A DNA stretch of 64,000 nucleotides from JAPOXR01 sp965221815. Its GTDB lineage: Bacteria > Pseudomonadota > Alphaproteobacteria > Rhodobacterales > Rhodobacteraceae. The notes below the pieces were generated by a model. It worked only from the letters and a program-made list of their open reading frames with translations, was not told the origin of the DNA and searched no databases. The position numbers and the translations under genes are program-made. The stretch is taken from assembly GCA_965221815.1 (NCBI GenBank), contig OZ244915.1:434001-498000 (forward strand). Direction: 5' to 3'. Shown piece by piece: positions 9,503 through 17,555 of the stretch (positions are counted from its first letter, which is position 1; each line of letters begins with the position of its first letter).

Positions 9503-10492
9503 TTAACTTACCGGACAGCTGCCATCTGCAACATAATCGTGGACCATGATGTCTCCAGCGATGATTTGTTCACGTAAATTCTCAATCGTTGCCTGCATAC
9601 CATCGGAAATGAGGCTTTGGTTATTCTCATCCAGCGCATAACCAACACCATCCTGTGCCAATCCAAGGACCGTAATTCCAGGTTCGATATCTGGACCTGC
9701 GGTAAAAGCCTCTTCAACGGCGACGTCAACGCGTTTGATCATTGATGTCAGAACCGCGCCAGGATGAAGGTGATTTTGATTGGCGTCGACTCCGATTCCC
9801 AAAATTCCTGCATCTGCGGCCGCTTGCAAAACGCCAACCCCGGTGCCGCCTGCGGCATGGTAAACGACATCTGCGCCGGCGGCGACTTGTGCTTTGGTGA
9901 GTTCGCTACCCTTGACCGGGTCGTTCCAGGCCGTGGGTTCATTGCCAGTCATATTCTGGATGACTTGCACATCCGGATTTGCGGCCTTGGCACCTTGAAC
10001 GTAACCACAGGCGAAGCGACGGATCAGGGGAATATCCATCCCACCAACGAATCCGATGACATCGGATTCGGACGTCTCGGCCGCGAGGTAGCCGACCAGG
10101 AAAGAGCCTTCATGCTCCTTGAACACGATTGACTGGACGTTGGGCTCGTCAACAACCATGTCAATAATGACAAACTTGGTGTCTGGAAATTCGGGTGCAA
10201 CCTTCGCCAGAGCTGAACCAAAGGCAAAACCTGTCATCACAACCGGATTGTTTCCGGCCTCAGCGAAACGACGAATCGCTTGCTCGCGCTGAGCCTGTGA
10301 TTGAAGTTCGATCTCGCGATAGCCGGAGCCAGTTGCCGCCTTGAACCGTTCGGCACCGGTGTAGGCACTTTCGTTAAACGACTTGTCGAATTTCCCGCCC
10401 ATGTCATAGATGAGAGCGGGTTCGGCAAATGCAGCTCCCGAAATGAATCCCGCTGTAGCCAGTATGGACGTGAGTATTTGAGGTGTTTTCAT
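9503..10492 (-). CDS. BMP-family periplasmic substrate-binding protein
   Basis: Basic-membrane-protein family (PF02608-type) ligand receptor of the adjacent importer. The first 22 or so residues form a signal peptide ending AAFA before EPALIYD. The mature part opens with the family motif GGKFDKSFNESA and contains GFVGGMDIPLIRRF and the downstream GVDANQNH stretch. Characterised relatives bind purine nucleosides, so nucleoside uptake is the best guess, though the ligand is not proven. The ATG at 10492 is chosen because it starts the signal peptide. Its leader carries a nested hairpin at 10605-10636. Confidence 0.93.
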   Translation of the reverse strand: MKTPQILTSILATAGFISGAAFAEPALIYDMGGKFDKSFNESAYTGAERFKAATGSGYREIELQSQAQREQAIRRFAEAGNNPVVMTGFAFGSALAKVAPEFPDTKFVIIDMVVDEPNVQSIVFKEHEGSFLVGYLAAETSESDVIGFVGGMDIPLIRRFACGYVQGAKAANPDVQVIQNMTGNEPTAWNDPVKGSELTKAQVAAGADVVYHAAGGTGVGVLQAAADAGILGIGVDANQNHLHPGAVLTSMIKRVDVAVEEAFTAGPDIEPGITVLGLAQDGVGYALDENNQSLISDGMQATIENLREQIIAGDIMVHDYVADGSCPVS

Positions 10493-10604
10493 TGTTAATT
10501 CGCGCCCTGTTCCCTTGTGCTTAGACCGAGGCGTGAGACGCGCTCCCTGTTTGATAAAATGAAGATGTGGACAAACGGTCGTCAAACAACAACCTGATCG
10601 TTAA

Positions 10605-10636
10605 GCTGCAGGCAGTCGTCACGACTTTCCTGCAGC
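10605..10636 (-). promoter_or_regulatory. nested stem-loop in the BMP gene leader
   Basis: GCTGCAGG (10605-10612) is an exact inverted partner of CCTGCAGC (10629-10636). Inside it AGTCG pairs with CGACT around a three-base loop, giving a two-tier hairpin about 113 bases before the BMP start codon. No T-run follows in the direction of transcription, so it is not an intrinsic terminator. It may be an RNA structure in the leader or a DNA operator. Confidence 0.4.
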
Positions 10637-11435
10637 AAAAATCCTGTGGGTGTTGGCACTGCGTCGCATTCATGTGACCGTTCCAGAATGATCGCTTTGA
10701 TGGTTGCAGAATATACTGCTTTTTCTTGGACTCAAGGGTGGTCATTGCTCTGGTCTTCCCGACCATGTCACCAGTGATGTGCGAGCGGGCAACTTGCCGG
10801 TTCTCGGCAGCTGGCTACGCCACCAACTGCGCCATGATTTATGAACGACAGATTGTGCATATCCGGACAATCAGGCAGACAACCGAGTATCATCTGACAG
10901 GGGTAGTCAAACCAAAGAATATGCATAGATTGTGGTGTTCTGCTTATCGAGGTGCCGTGATCAAGCATGTCTGATGCAAATGTATCCTTGCCTCACAGAC
11001 AGGGCGGCGGCATGGCCCTCCACTATGCCTCTCCGCTCACACGTGTCGCGACGGTCAGATTGTCGTCAAAACGGTATGGGATGCTGGTTGTCCATGGGCC
11101 GGCGCATGCGATCACGCGGCCACTTTTTCCTCGTCTCAGACACCCATAACAAAACCGCCGCACACTGTCGCTTCACTCACCCACCCACGCGGCGGGGATA
11201 ACTGGCTGAAACGACTACAAAAAGAAATGGCACGGAAGAAAGCTCACTGAGTGCGGTGCGTGAGTCTCATACTGCACGACACTTCAGCGCCAAAACTATT
11301 CGCTCCACATGAGAGAAAACCCAAGGATCATGCCCATATAATGTGAGAGATCACAACCGTTGGTGCTGAGGGCAGGGAACATTCCCATCCAAGACAAGGG
11401 TACATTCCAGTTTTATCGTTACGCCTTTTGTCACA
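10637..11435. other. intergenic stretch, no recognisable gene
   Basis: About 800 bases between the importer operon promoter region and the end of tsaB. Several short frames exist on both strands, but they lack family motifs and convincing starts. In many relatives a rimI acetyltransferase follows tsaB; no trace of it is seen here. Confidence 0.4.
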
Positions 11436-12050
11436 TTATCCGGGCGGCAGATAAGGAACAGGCGGTTTCAGATCTTTCCGGGAGTGGGTGGCTGCAATTT
11501 TTGCAGCGGCCACTGCCGTCGAAAAATCGGGAGTTTGCCATTTCAGTCCCCAGGCAAGAGCAACCTGCCGTGCTGTATCAGAACCGGCCATCAAAGTGCC
11601 TGCGGGGGGTGGAGTGAGTTCCGACATCGGCATGCACTGGTGCTGGCCATGCGGGAGGTTTCGTATATGAACGCGTCCGCCAGTCGCCGCAATCACAGCA
11701 CAACACGGGCGAGTGATGCCAAACGCGGCGGTTTCAAAGCCATTCACCCCGGTTGCGGGGATGTTCATTGCAAGTGACAGACCACGTGCGGCGGCGATTG
11801 ATAGGCGAGCGCCGGTATGGTTCCCTGGGCCAGTGACCACCACTATAGCAACCAGGTCGTGCAAGTTGAGTCGCGCCAACCTATGAATTTCAAAAAGGAG
11901 AGGGAACAGCCGTTCGGCATGGCCGCGGTCCAGGGAATAAGATTGTTCTGCAAGGATATGGTGGCCATGGACAATTGCGGCAACACAGTCGTTGCCAGTT
12001 GTGTCGATTCCCAGAATGGGTCCGTCAAGAGACAACCGGGCGGACCTCAA
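11436..12050 (-). CDS. tsaB: tRNA threonylcarbamoyladenosine biosynthesis protein TsaB
   Basis: Non-catalytic partner of TsaD in making the t6A modification at position 37 of ANN-decoding tRNAs. At 204 residues it is a short ASKHA-fold protein with ILGIDTTGND at the N-terminus, HAERLFPLL, and the signature GPGNHTGARLSIAAARGL (usual form GPGSFTGLR). There is no ATG; a TTG at 12050, or one at 12035 after it, overlaps the end of nfuA, so translation is probably coupled. The second half is divergent, as is common in this family. The rimI gene often found next is absent. Confidence 0.85.
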   Translation of the reverse strand: MRSARLSLDGPILGIDTTGNDCVAAIVHGHHILAEQSYSLDRGHAERLFPLLFEIHRLARLNLHDLVAIVVVTGPGNHTGARLSIAAARGLSLAMNIPATGVNGFETAAFGITRPCCAVIAATGGRVHIRNLPHGQHQCMPMSELTPPPAGTLMAGSDTARQVALAWGLKWQTPDFSTAVAAAKIAATHSRKDLKPPVPYLPPG

Positions 12051-12585
12051 TCACCTCTGGAATATAATGGCGCAGAAGATTCTCAATCCCCATCTTGAGG
12101 GTAATCGTTGATGACGGGCAGCCTGCGCAGGCGCCCTGCATGTGAAGATACACAATACCTTTTTCAAAACCATGAAAAACGATGTCACCTCCATCTTGTG
12201 CCACGGCAGGACGTACGCGCGTATCAAGAAGTTGCTTGATTTTTCCGATGATCGGGCCATCAGGATTGTCAGCGTTGGCGTCCGTTTCATCCTGCGAGGA
12301 GGCTACGACCAACGGTTGCCCCGATTGATATTGCTCCATGATCGCCCCGAGAATGGCGGGTTTGATATGCGACCAAGATGCCGTTTCCGACTTGGTGACG
12401 GAAATGAAGTCATAACCAAAGAAAACGCGTGTGACGCCATCGATTGCGAATAGGCGCACTGCAAGGGGCGAAGACCCTGCTGTTTCGGCATCCGGGAAGT
12501 CGGCAGTCCCAGTCGGTAACACGGTTTCTCCGGGAAGAAATTTCAATGTCGCAGGATTGGGAGTCGATTCAGTCTGGATGAACAT
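12025..12585 (-). CDS. NifU-family iron-sulfur carrier (NfuA/Nfu-like)
   Basis: 186-residue Fe-S scaffold or carrier protein. The N-terminal Nfu domain begins FIQTESTPNPATLKFLPG, the usual start in alphaproteobacterial and mitochondrial Nfu. The C-terminal NifU domain has the cluster-binding CAGCPSST (CxxC) motif that holds a 4Fe-4S cluster between two monomers. The ATG at 12585 is placed by this N-terminus; upstream in-frame sequence is not conserved. Its end overlaps the start of tsaB. Confidence 0.93.
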   Translation of the reverse strand: MFIQTESTPNPATLKFLPGETVLPTGTADFPDAETAGSSPLAVRLFAIDGVTRVFFGYDFISVTKSETASWSHIKPAILGAIMEQYQSGQPLVVASSQDETDANADNPDGPIIGKIKQLLDTRVRPAVAQDGGDIVFHGFEKGIVYLHMQGACAGCPSSTITLKMGIENLLRHYIPEVIEVRPVVS

Positions 12586-13414
12586 TTGTCTTCGCACCTT
12601 GTAGGAATAACTGACCAGGACAACTGATTTGGGCCTTTGCGGGATCTCAGAAGATCGGGCCACGCTGCAAGATCTCGAACAACGTCCTGGTCGACAACTC
12701 AACCGCGCACCAACAGCAGGAATTTGCGGCTGTTGTCACAATACAAACCTAACAGATATCGCAGTTGGCGTCAAGAATCATGATGGGTAGTGTGCCGGTC
12801 GCCGTACAAGACGATGACCATTCACAGGGTCATGAGGTGCCCATTCGGGGTCAGGCACGGGGCAACATCCGCTCGGGATCTTCATCCTGTTTGTTGCAAA
12901 TTCTCAGGTTGATCGACACGCCACACGCGGGGCTGTCACGATGAACGGCGCACAATACTGATCTCACCTGAGCGATAGGGTTGGGGTTGCCTGTGGCGGC
13001 AGGTGGCCATGAATCATCAAGTGCCCGTCCCATACAATTCTGAATCTGGCAGCGTGATTGTGGGTCTATTCTTGGTCTTCCATCAAACAACCATCAAACA
13101 AATCAAGACAAGAAAAACTGTTTAATTTCAATATTTTAATTCCACATCTGGTCAGGAAAAAGACATAAAAGACAGTTTCCCATCAAACAAATTCGTGATG
13201 ATTTTGCCTTTTGTTCACACTTGAGCATTTCGAAGATACGGCCGTCACGCTTCCATTTCATTTTTTTCGAACTTGCCTTGAAATGGATATCAGCCGCAAT
13301 AATTCGGGTGGGGGAAACCTTATCTTTCAAACAGCTGACATTGAATTATGTTGCTTGATACCAATTCGTTATATTGCATTGAGCTGGCAGGGAAATTCCC
13401 GGAATACTGTTTGA
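12586..13414. other. intergenic stretch with an AT-rich segment
   Basis: Upstream of nfuA lies about 830 bases with no gene I can support. Roughly 13080-13410 is clearly more AT-rich than its surroundings. A 64-codon minus-strand frame there (13136-13330, TTG start) has many lysines but no recognised family. The change in composition next to a decaying gene suggests imported or eroding DNA. Confidence 0.4.
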
Positions 13415-14137
13415 TCACGCAAAATTCTCTGTTCCGTTCGCCGTTGGGGCCGCCCAGAAAGGCAGATAGGTGCGGCTCCGCCGTCCCGTTGCCGGGTTTT
13501 CAATGACGATCATGCCAGCCGCAATGGCCTCGTTCAGCAGGCGGGACGCAATAGCAGCATTCCCTTCGGCGATTCCGAAGCGCTGGCGCAAGGACGGGTT
13601 GTTGGTCTTTTCGCGCATGACATGGCGAAGACACGCGTGAAGATAGACTGCGCGCACCCTGTCTGCCCGGTTCATGTCTTTCAGGTCTTTGTGCGCGAAT
13701 ATCGTTGAGCGTGTCGCTCCGGGCGGCGTTTCGAATAGCGGCGCGGGCAATTGGGAAATCTCAATGGTAGAAATCACTTTGTCAATGCCGCTCCCGCGCT
13801 CCTCGCAGATTCCGAAACGACGCATGAGTGATGCCATGGTTTCGTTGCGTGACCGAGGGGGCGCATCAATGAAACGATCCGTAGAGACCAGCGATTTACC
13901 GGGGTTCGTGATCTCGACGCGGTCAGCAAAGATTTCTACCGTCGGTCCCGTTCCCGTTATTAAGAAATCCTGGTGGATCAGCATGTTTGCGATAAGCTCA
14001 CGAATGGCGACCCTGGGGAACATGAATACGGTCTTGCGTAATGCGACTTCAATCGTCTCGTTGCTTGGTAACAGCGAATCGACATATTCGATCAGTCCTT
14101 CGAATCCGGCCGCATAGCCTTGATTGCATACGCGTTC
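13415..14137 (-). pseudogene. Schlafen/AlbA_2-type ATP-binding gene, 3' part (cut by ISKra4)
   Basis: Encodes the second half of a RecG-like/Schlafen 'putative DNA-binding domain' protein. Just after the insertion point come GYAAGFEGLIEYV and then the HATPase-like block AIRELIANMLIHQDF, EIFADRVEITNPG and RRFGICEERGSGIDK. A C-terminal winged-helix-like region follows, ending at 13415. When the insertion sequence and one target-site copy are removed, this frame continues exactly from the 5' part at 15873-16657. From 14023 on it could still be read from an internal ATG, but without its N-terminal domain. Family members are thought to act in nucleic-acid binding or regulation; the specific role is unknown. 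Confidence 0.85.
14129..14137. repeat. target-site duplication, left copy
   Basis: Nine bases TACGCGTTC directly outside the left inverted repeat, identical to 15873-15881 outside the right one. This marks duplication of the host site on insertion. Confidence 0.9.
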
Positions 14138-14158
14138 GGGTGCGGCTCAGATTTGTGG
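14138..14158. repeat. ISKra4 left terminal inverted repeat
   Basis: 21 bases beginning GGGTGCGGCTCAG, exactly complementary to the right end at 15852-15872. Confidence 0.92.
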
Positions 14159-14159
14159 C

Positions 14160-15683
14160 TCATGCTGCAGCGCGCCAGTGGAAGAAGTCGGCGCCCCGGT
14201 TGTTCATCTGGCAGCACCGGATAGCCATGATTGCGTTGGCGCCGTCAACGGACCAGCGGCTGCCGCTTTTTTTGAGTCGATCGACTACAACGGTCTGGCA
14301 GCCGCCTTCGACGAGGCCGCTGCCGCAGGGGAGACCCTGCCGTGTATAGACATCGTAGCGCATGCGGTGCAGGTTGGGTCTGCAATAATTCACGAACGCC
14401 CTGATCGCGGGTGAGCTCTTGGCCAGTGTGGCAAGCGCCGCGAGGACCCGGGCTGCCTCACCGGCCTTGATCCGGGCCTTGATCCGGTCGAAAGTGGTCT
14501 GACGACGCACGGGGTCTTCCAACGTCTCCTTCAGGGCCTCCTGAAGCCTTTCCAGGACATGGAACAGATCGAGCACGAAGGTCAGGTGCATGCCGGCGAA
14601 GACCGTGCGCATCGTCTTTTCGATCCAGGCGGCGCCATCGGACAGGATCACCGCCTCCGCGCTGTCCAGCACACCGCGCCGCTGCGCCTCCCGCCTCACG
14701 CGGGCGGCAAACTCGGACATCCCACCGGTGGTGGGAGCCCGGGCGCTGTCGATCACTGATGATTGGGTGATACTCCCGGCAACGGCCTTGATCCGGCCCT
14801 TGGGGTCAGGCGCCACTTCACAGATGCGCAGCAGCTTGGCTTCGCGCGTCCGGGCTGTGCCATCCGCCTGTTTGCCGGCGCGCCCGGCAAGTTCGGCAGG
14901 CCGGATCGGCACGCCGGTCCCGTCAGCCGCCACCACCGGCCGGGTGGGAATTACCGCCGCCGGGGGGACATCCCTGCGCTCAAACGCGACCACTTCCCTG
15001 CCCAGCGCGCGGGCCAGCCTGTCAAACCGGGACCGGCTGACCCGGGTCCCGCTCAGCTCTTCAAGGAGCGTCACGGCGCGGCGACTGCCGACCTCCGCAG
15101 CGGCGGCCATGACCATCCGCTCGTAGCCCGGTGTTGTTGTCCGCCCCTCAAGACGCAACGCGGCGTCCAGCGGGAAGAGGCCGGTGCGACAGGCCGAACA
15201 GCGGTAATGCCGCCGCGCCACCGTCACCTTGCCCAGGCGGGTCATAGAGGTCTTGGGACGTTTGTCTCCCCAGCGCGCCATACGGCCCCCGCAATGGGGG
15301 CAGTGCGGGGGATCAAGGGCGTCATCCCGGGCTTCAAGCAGCAGTCGCAATTGGGCCGCTGCCGCGACCAGCGCATCACCGCGCAGGGCGGTCTCGACGG
15401 CATCCAGATCAACCACTGTCGCGGCCAGTTCCTTCTCGAGCCGTGGCAGGAGATCAGGGGACCGCGCCGCGGACCCCTCATGCCCTGGCAACTCCGTCGT
15501 CGCCATGCGGCGGCAGATCACCGTTCCATCGAAAATCCGGTATTCGAGGAAACCGTCCCCATCCTGGCGGATCATCGGTCGGTTCAGCGCGGCCTCCGCG
15601 GCCGACAGACTCCGCAAATACGCGACCACCTCTGGATGCCTGAACTCCTGCTTTTTGTCCCGCTCTTTATCTTGAACTGCCAT
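14160..15683 (-). CDS. ISKra4-family transposase
   Basis: 507-residue DDE transposase. The N-terminal third has a zinc-ribbon-like pair, CPHCGG and CSAC, around residues 128-170. The catalytic core shows VVAADGTGVPIRP (first Asp), VLDLFHVLERL (second Asp) and CGSGLVEGGCQTVV (Glu), followed by the family tail SRWSVDGANAIMAIRC. The length is normal for the family and no internal stop is seen, so the enzyme should be functional. The ATG at 15683 lies inside the right inverted repeat region; the stop lies two bases inside the left repeat. Confidence 0.95.
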   Translation of the reverse strand: MAVQDKERDKKQEFRHPEVVAYLRSLSAAEAALNRPMIRQDGDGFLEYRIFDGTVICRRMATTELPGHEGSAARSPDLLPRLEKELAATVVDLDAVETALRGDALVAAAAQLRLLLEARDDALDPPHCPHCGGRMARWGDKRPKTSMTRLGKVTVARRHYRCSACRTGLFPLDAALRLEGRTTTPGYERMVMAAAAEVGSRRAVTLLEELSGTRVSRSRFDRLARALGREVVAFERRDVPPAAVIPTRPVVAADGTGVPIRPAELAGRAGKQADGTARTREAKLLRICEVAPDPKGRIKAVAGSITQSSVIDSARAPTTGGMSEFAARVRREAQRRGVLDSAEAVILSDGAAWIEKTMRTVFAGMHLTFVLDLFHVLERLQEALKETLEDPVRRQTTFDRIKARIKAGEAARVLAALATLAKSSPAIRAFVNYCRPNLHRMRYDVYTRQGLPCGSGLVEGGCQTVVVDRLKKSGSRWSVDGANAIMAIRCCQMNNRGADFFHWRAAA

Positions 15684-15851
15684 CTGCCTGTGTCTCCTGA
15701 CTGCCCTGTCGCCAAACCCAACCGGAGCCGTGATGCCGACTCTCCGTGTTCCTGTGGGCGGAAATGGACATAGATCGATACAGAGACCGATACAAACCCG
15801 CTCCGACGGGCGCTGTCCGGATGTCAGGAAAAAGATCAGTCAGAGCGTGTC

Positions 15852-15872
15852 CCACAAATCTGAGCCGCACCC
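15852..15872. repeat. ISKra4 right terminal inverted repeat
   Basis: 21 bases ending GAGCCGCACCC, exact reverse complement of the left end at 14138-14158. Confidence 0.92.
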
Positions 15873-15881
15873 TACGCGTTC
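15873..15881. repeat. target-site duplication, right copy
   Basis: TACGCGTTC, identical to the left copy at 14129-14137. Confidence 0.9.
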
Positions 15882-16657
15882 TCTGATGGTTTCAATTCTC
15901 CCTGTGCCAGAATATTGTATGACCCGAACGGCCTTTCGCTTGAGTGTCGGAAAATCCTCAAGATTTCGGGAAAGCAGAATGGCGCCGAGATTAAGGATAT
16001 CCCAACCGCCTGAAATATTGCGTTGAATCAGTCTGTCCGCTGACAAGATTTCTGCTATCTGATCTGGAGTTTGCGGTAGCGGGCGTTTCAACAGATCAAA
16101 ATACACCGGATAATTCAACAATCCCAGAACGTCGTGGGTGCGCAACCCGACGCGTATGGGGGTGTTTTCAAAAGGAGTCTGTTCAAATACCCGCCAAAGT
16201 GCCCGTTCGCGCTCAGGGGCATCTTTCAATGGCTTCTTGACCGCGCCAATACGTATATAATCGACACCCTTGAAACGGACGGGGATATTCATTGCACGGT
16301 CAATCTCTCCGATGACGATCCTTTTTCGTTGATCTTGATGGTATGAAAACGAAAGGCGATTTTCGGCTCCAGCGATCGCAGCAACCAGGCTTCAAGGGGT
16401 TCATTGCCCTTCTTCGCATCATTCACTGCAAAGGTTGTCCCGATTGGCTGGCCAGTGCTGTCTTCGATTCCCCACAACAGATACCCATGAGGTTGGCTGT
16501 TCAAAGCTGCTCCATTGGCCAGCGCCGAGATATATTCGCCGATTTCAGTCGGGTTCGTATTGTTTAGCTTGGACTCGACCCACTCAGTCTCGCCCCCGAG
16601 TCGGCACAGGGACGTCACCAGGTTGGTATAGTATTCAGCGGGCTTGGCTTGATTCAT
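15873..16657 (-). pseudogene. Schlafen/AlbA_2-type gene, 5' part (frameshifted)
   Basis: The start at 16657 encodes an AlbA_2/Schlafen DNA-binding domain: ESKLNN, IGEYISALANGAAL and GYLLWGIEDSTGQPIGT. Around 16322-16326 a run of five T (A on the coding strand) is one base short. Adding one base turns a stop-bound frame into NEKRIVIGEIDRAMNIPVRF and joins it to the next block (KGVDYIRIGAVKKPLKD), which is the expected family order. The gene is then cut by the ISKra4 element after the codons ERV. The frameshift could be real or a homopolymer sequencing error; the insertion alone disables the gene. Confidence 0.85.
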
Positions 16658-17059
16658 ATCGTGTCATCCCCTGTCCCGTTGCCCTGTTCATCCTGGCTAC
16701 CAATGTCATCATCATGTGGCCACCTCCTGTGTGGATCCTCCGAAAACAGCGATTGCAGACAGGCAATCTTGTGACCTCTTGTTTCAGAAGCCAGCAAGGA
16801 AGCCTCTACCGCGATGATCTCTTTCCAGCACGTGATGCAGCATGATCACTCTCGGTGCATGACCGTTATCGCAATGGCAAAGGCCAGCATCACGCGCCAA
16901 GACTTTGGGCTTTCTCGGTCATCTACCCGGGTTAAGATGCCGCGCCCATATGCCCGGGTATCACGTCTGTTCCCCCAAGGTGATCTTGACCGGTCCCATT
17001 TGGTGTCTCCTTGTCCTTCGACTTCTCACACTTAAGGATGGCAATGGGTGTTACTGCTC
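16658..17059. other. intergenic stretch, no recognisable gene
   Basis: About 400 bases holding the promoter side of the broken Schlafen-like gene and the 3' end of the stress-protein gene. No terminator, tRNA or conserved small frame was identified. Confidence 0.4.
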
Positions 17060-17515
17060 CTATGTGATGGCTTCCAGTCGTTCGCGGCTGAGCTGACCGG
17101 GAACGATGGTCACGGGGATGGGAAGTGTGCCGAAAGAGCGGCTGATGCTTGATATCAGCGGTCCTGGACCATCTCTTGTATCTCCTGCCGCCAGCACCAG
17201 AACACCGATTTCCGGATCGTCGGAAATCTGTCCCAGGATTTCCTGGACCGCAGGTCCTTCGCGCACCACCAATTCGGGGGACACATTGTAGCCTTTCTTC
17301 ATTCCCATGGCGAAGGTGTTGAAATGAATGCGAATGCGCTCATGCGCCTCATCACGCATGATATCGCCGACTCCACCCCAATATTTGAATTCTTCGGGGG
17401 GAATGATTGACAGGATGATAACACCTCCGTTGGTCTTCGATGCACGCAGGGCAGCGAAGCGCATCGCGTTCGCGCACTCATTGCTATCGTCCAGTATCAC
17501 GAGAAATTTTCGCAT
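17060..17515 (-). CDS. universal stress protein (UspA family)
   Basis: 151-residue single-domain Usp. It begins MRKFLVILDDSNECANAMRF, the typical beta-strand and nucleotide-site opening. It ends with VLVLAAGDTRDGPGPLISSI and PIPVTIVPG, which replaces the usual GxxGxxxxGS phosphate loop by a divergent version, so ATP binding is uncertain. The ATG at 17515 is chosen from family alignment; the longer upstream frame is unconserved. It lies 40 bases downstream of the FAD oxidase gene on the same strand. Confidence 0.85.
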   Translation of the reverse strand: MRKFLVILDDSNECANAMRFAALRASKTNGGVIILSIIPPEEFKYWGGVGDIMRDEAHERIRIHFNTFAMGMKKGYNVSPELVVREGPAVQEILGQISDDPEIGVLVLAAGDTRDGPGPLISSISRSFGTLPIPVTIVPGQLSRERLEAIT

Positions 17516-17555
17516 CACCAAACTCCCTTCTGGCTTCAATATATCTATCCGCCGC

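Larger units (their letters stand above)
14138..15872 (-). mobile_element. complete ISKra4-family insertion sequence
   Basis: 1735-base element bounded by perfect 21-base inverted repeats (14138-14158 and 15852-15872) that begin GGGTGCGGCTCAG, and flanked by a 9-base direct repeat TACGCGTTC. It carries one transposase gene on the minus strand. Perfect ends and an intact target duplication point to a recent insertion. It interrupts a Schlafen-like gene, and removing the element restores that reading frame at the junction. Confidence 0.93.

Noticed and set aside
10726..11201. Short plus-strand frames between the BMP gene and tsaB
   Set aside because: Unrelated composition, no recognised domain, weak starts.
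13136..13330. 64-codon lysine-rich minus-strand frame in the AT-rich segment
   Set aside because: TTG start, no ribosome site, no known family; kept only as a composition note.
14763..15773. 336-codon plus-strand frame opposite the ISKra4 transposase
   Set aside because: Antisense shadow of the transposase, typical of high-GC DNA.
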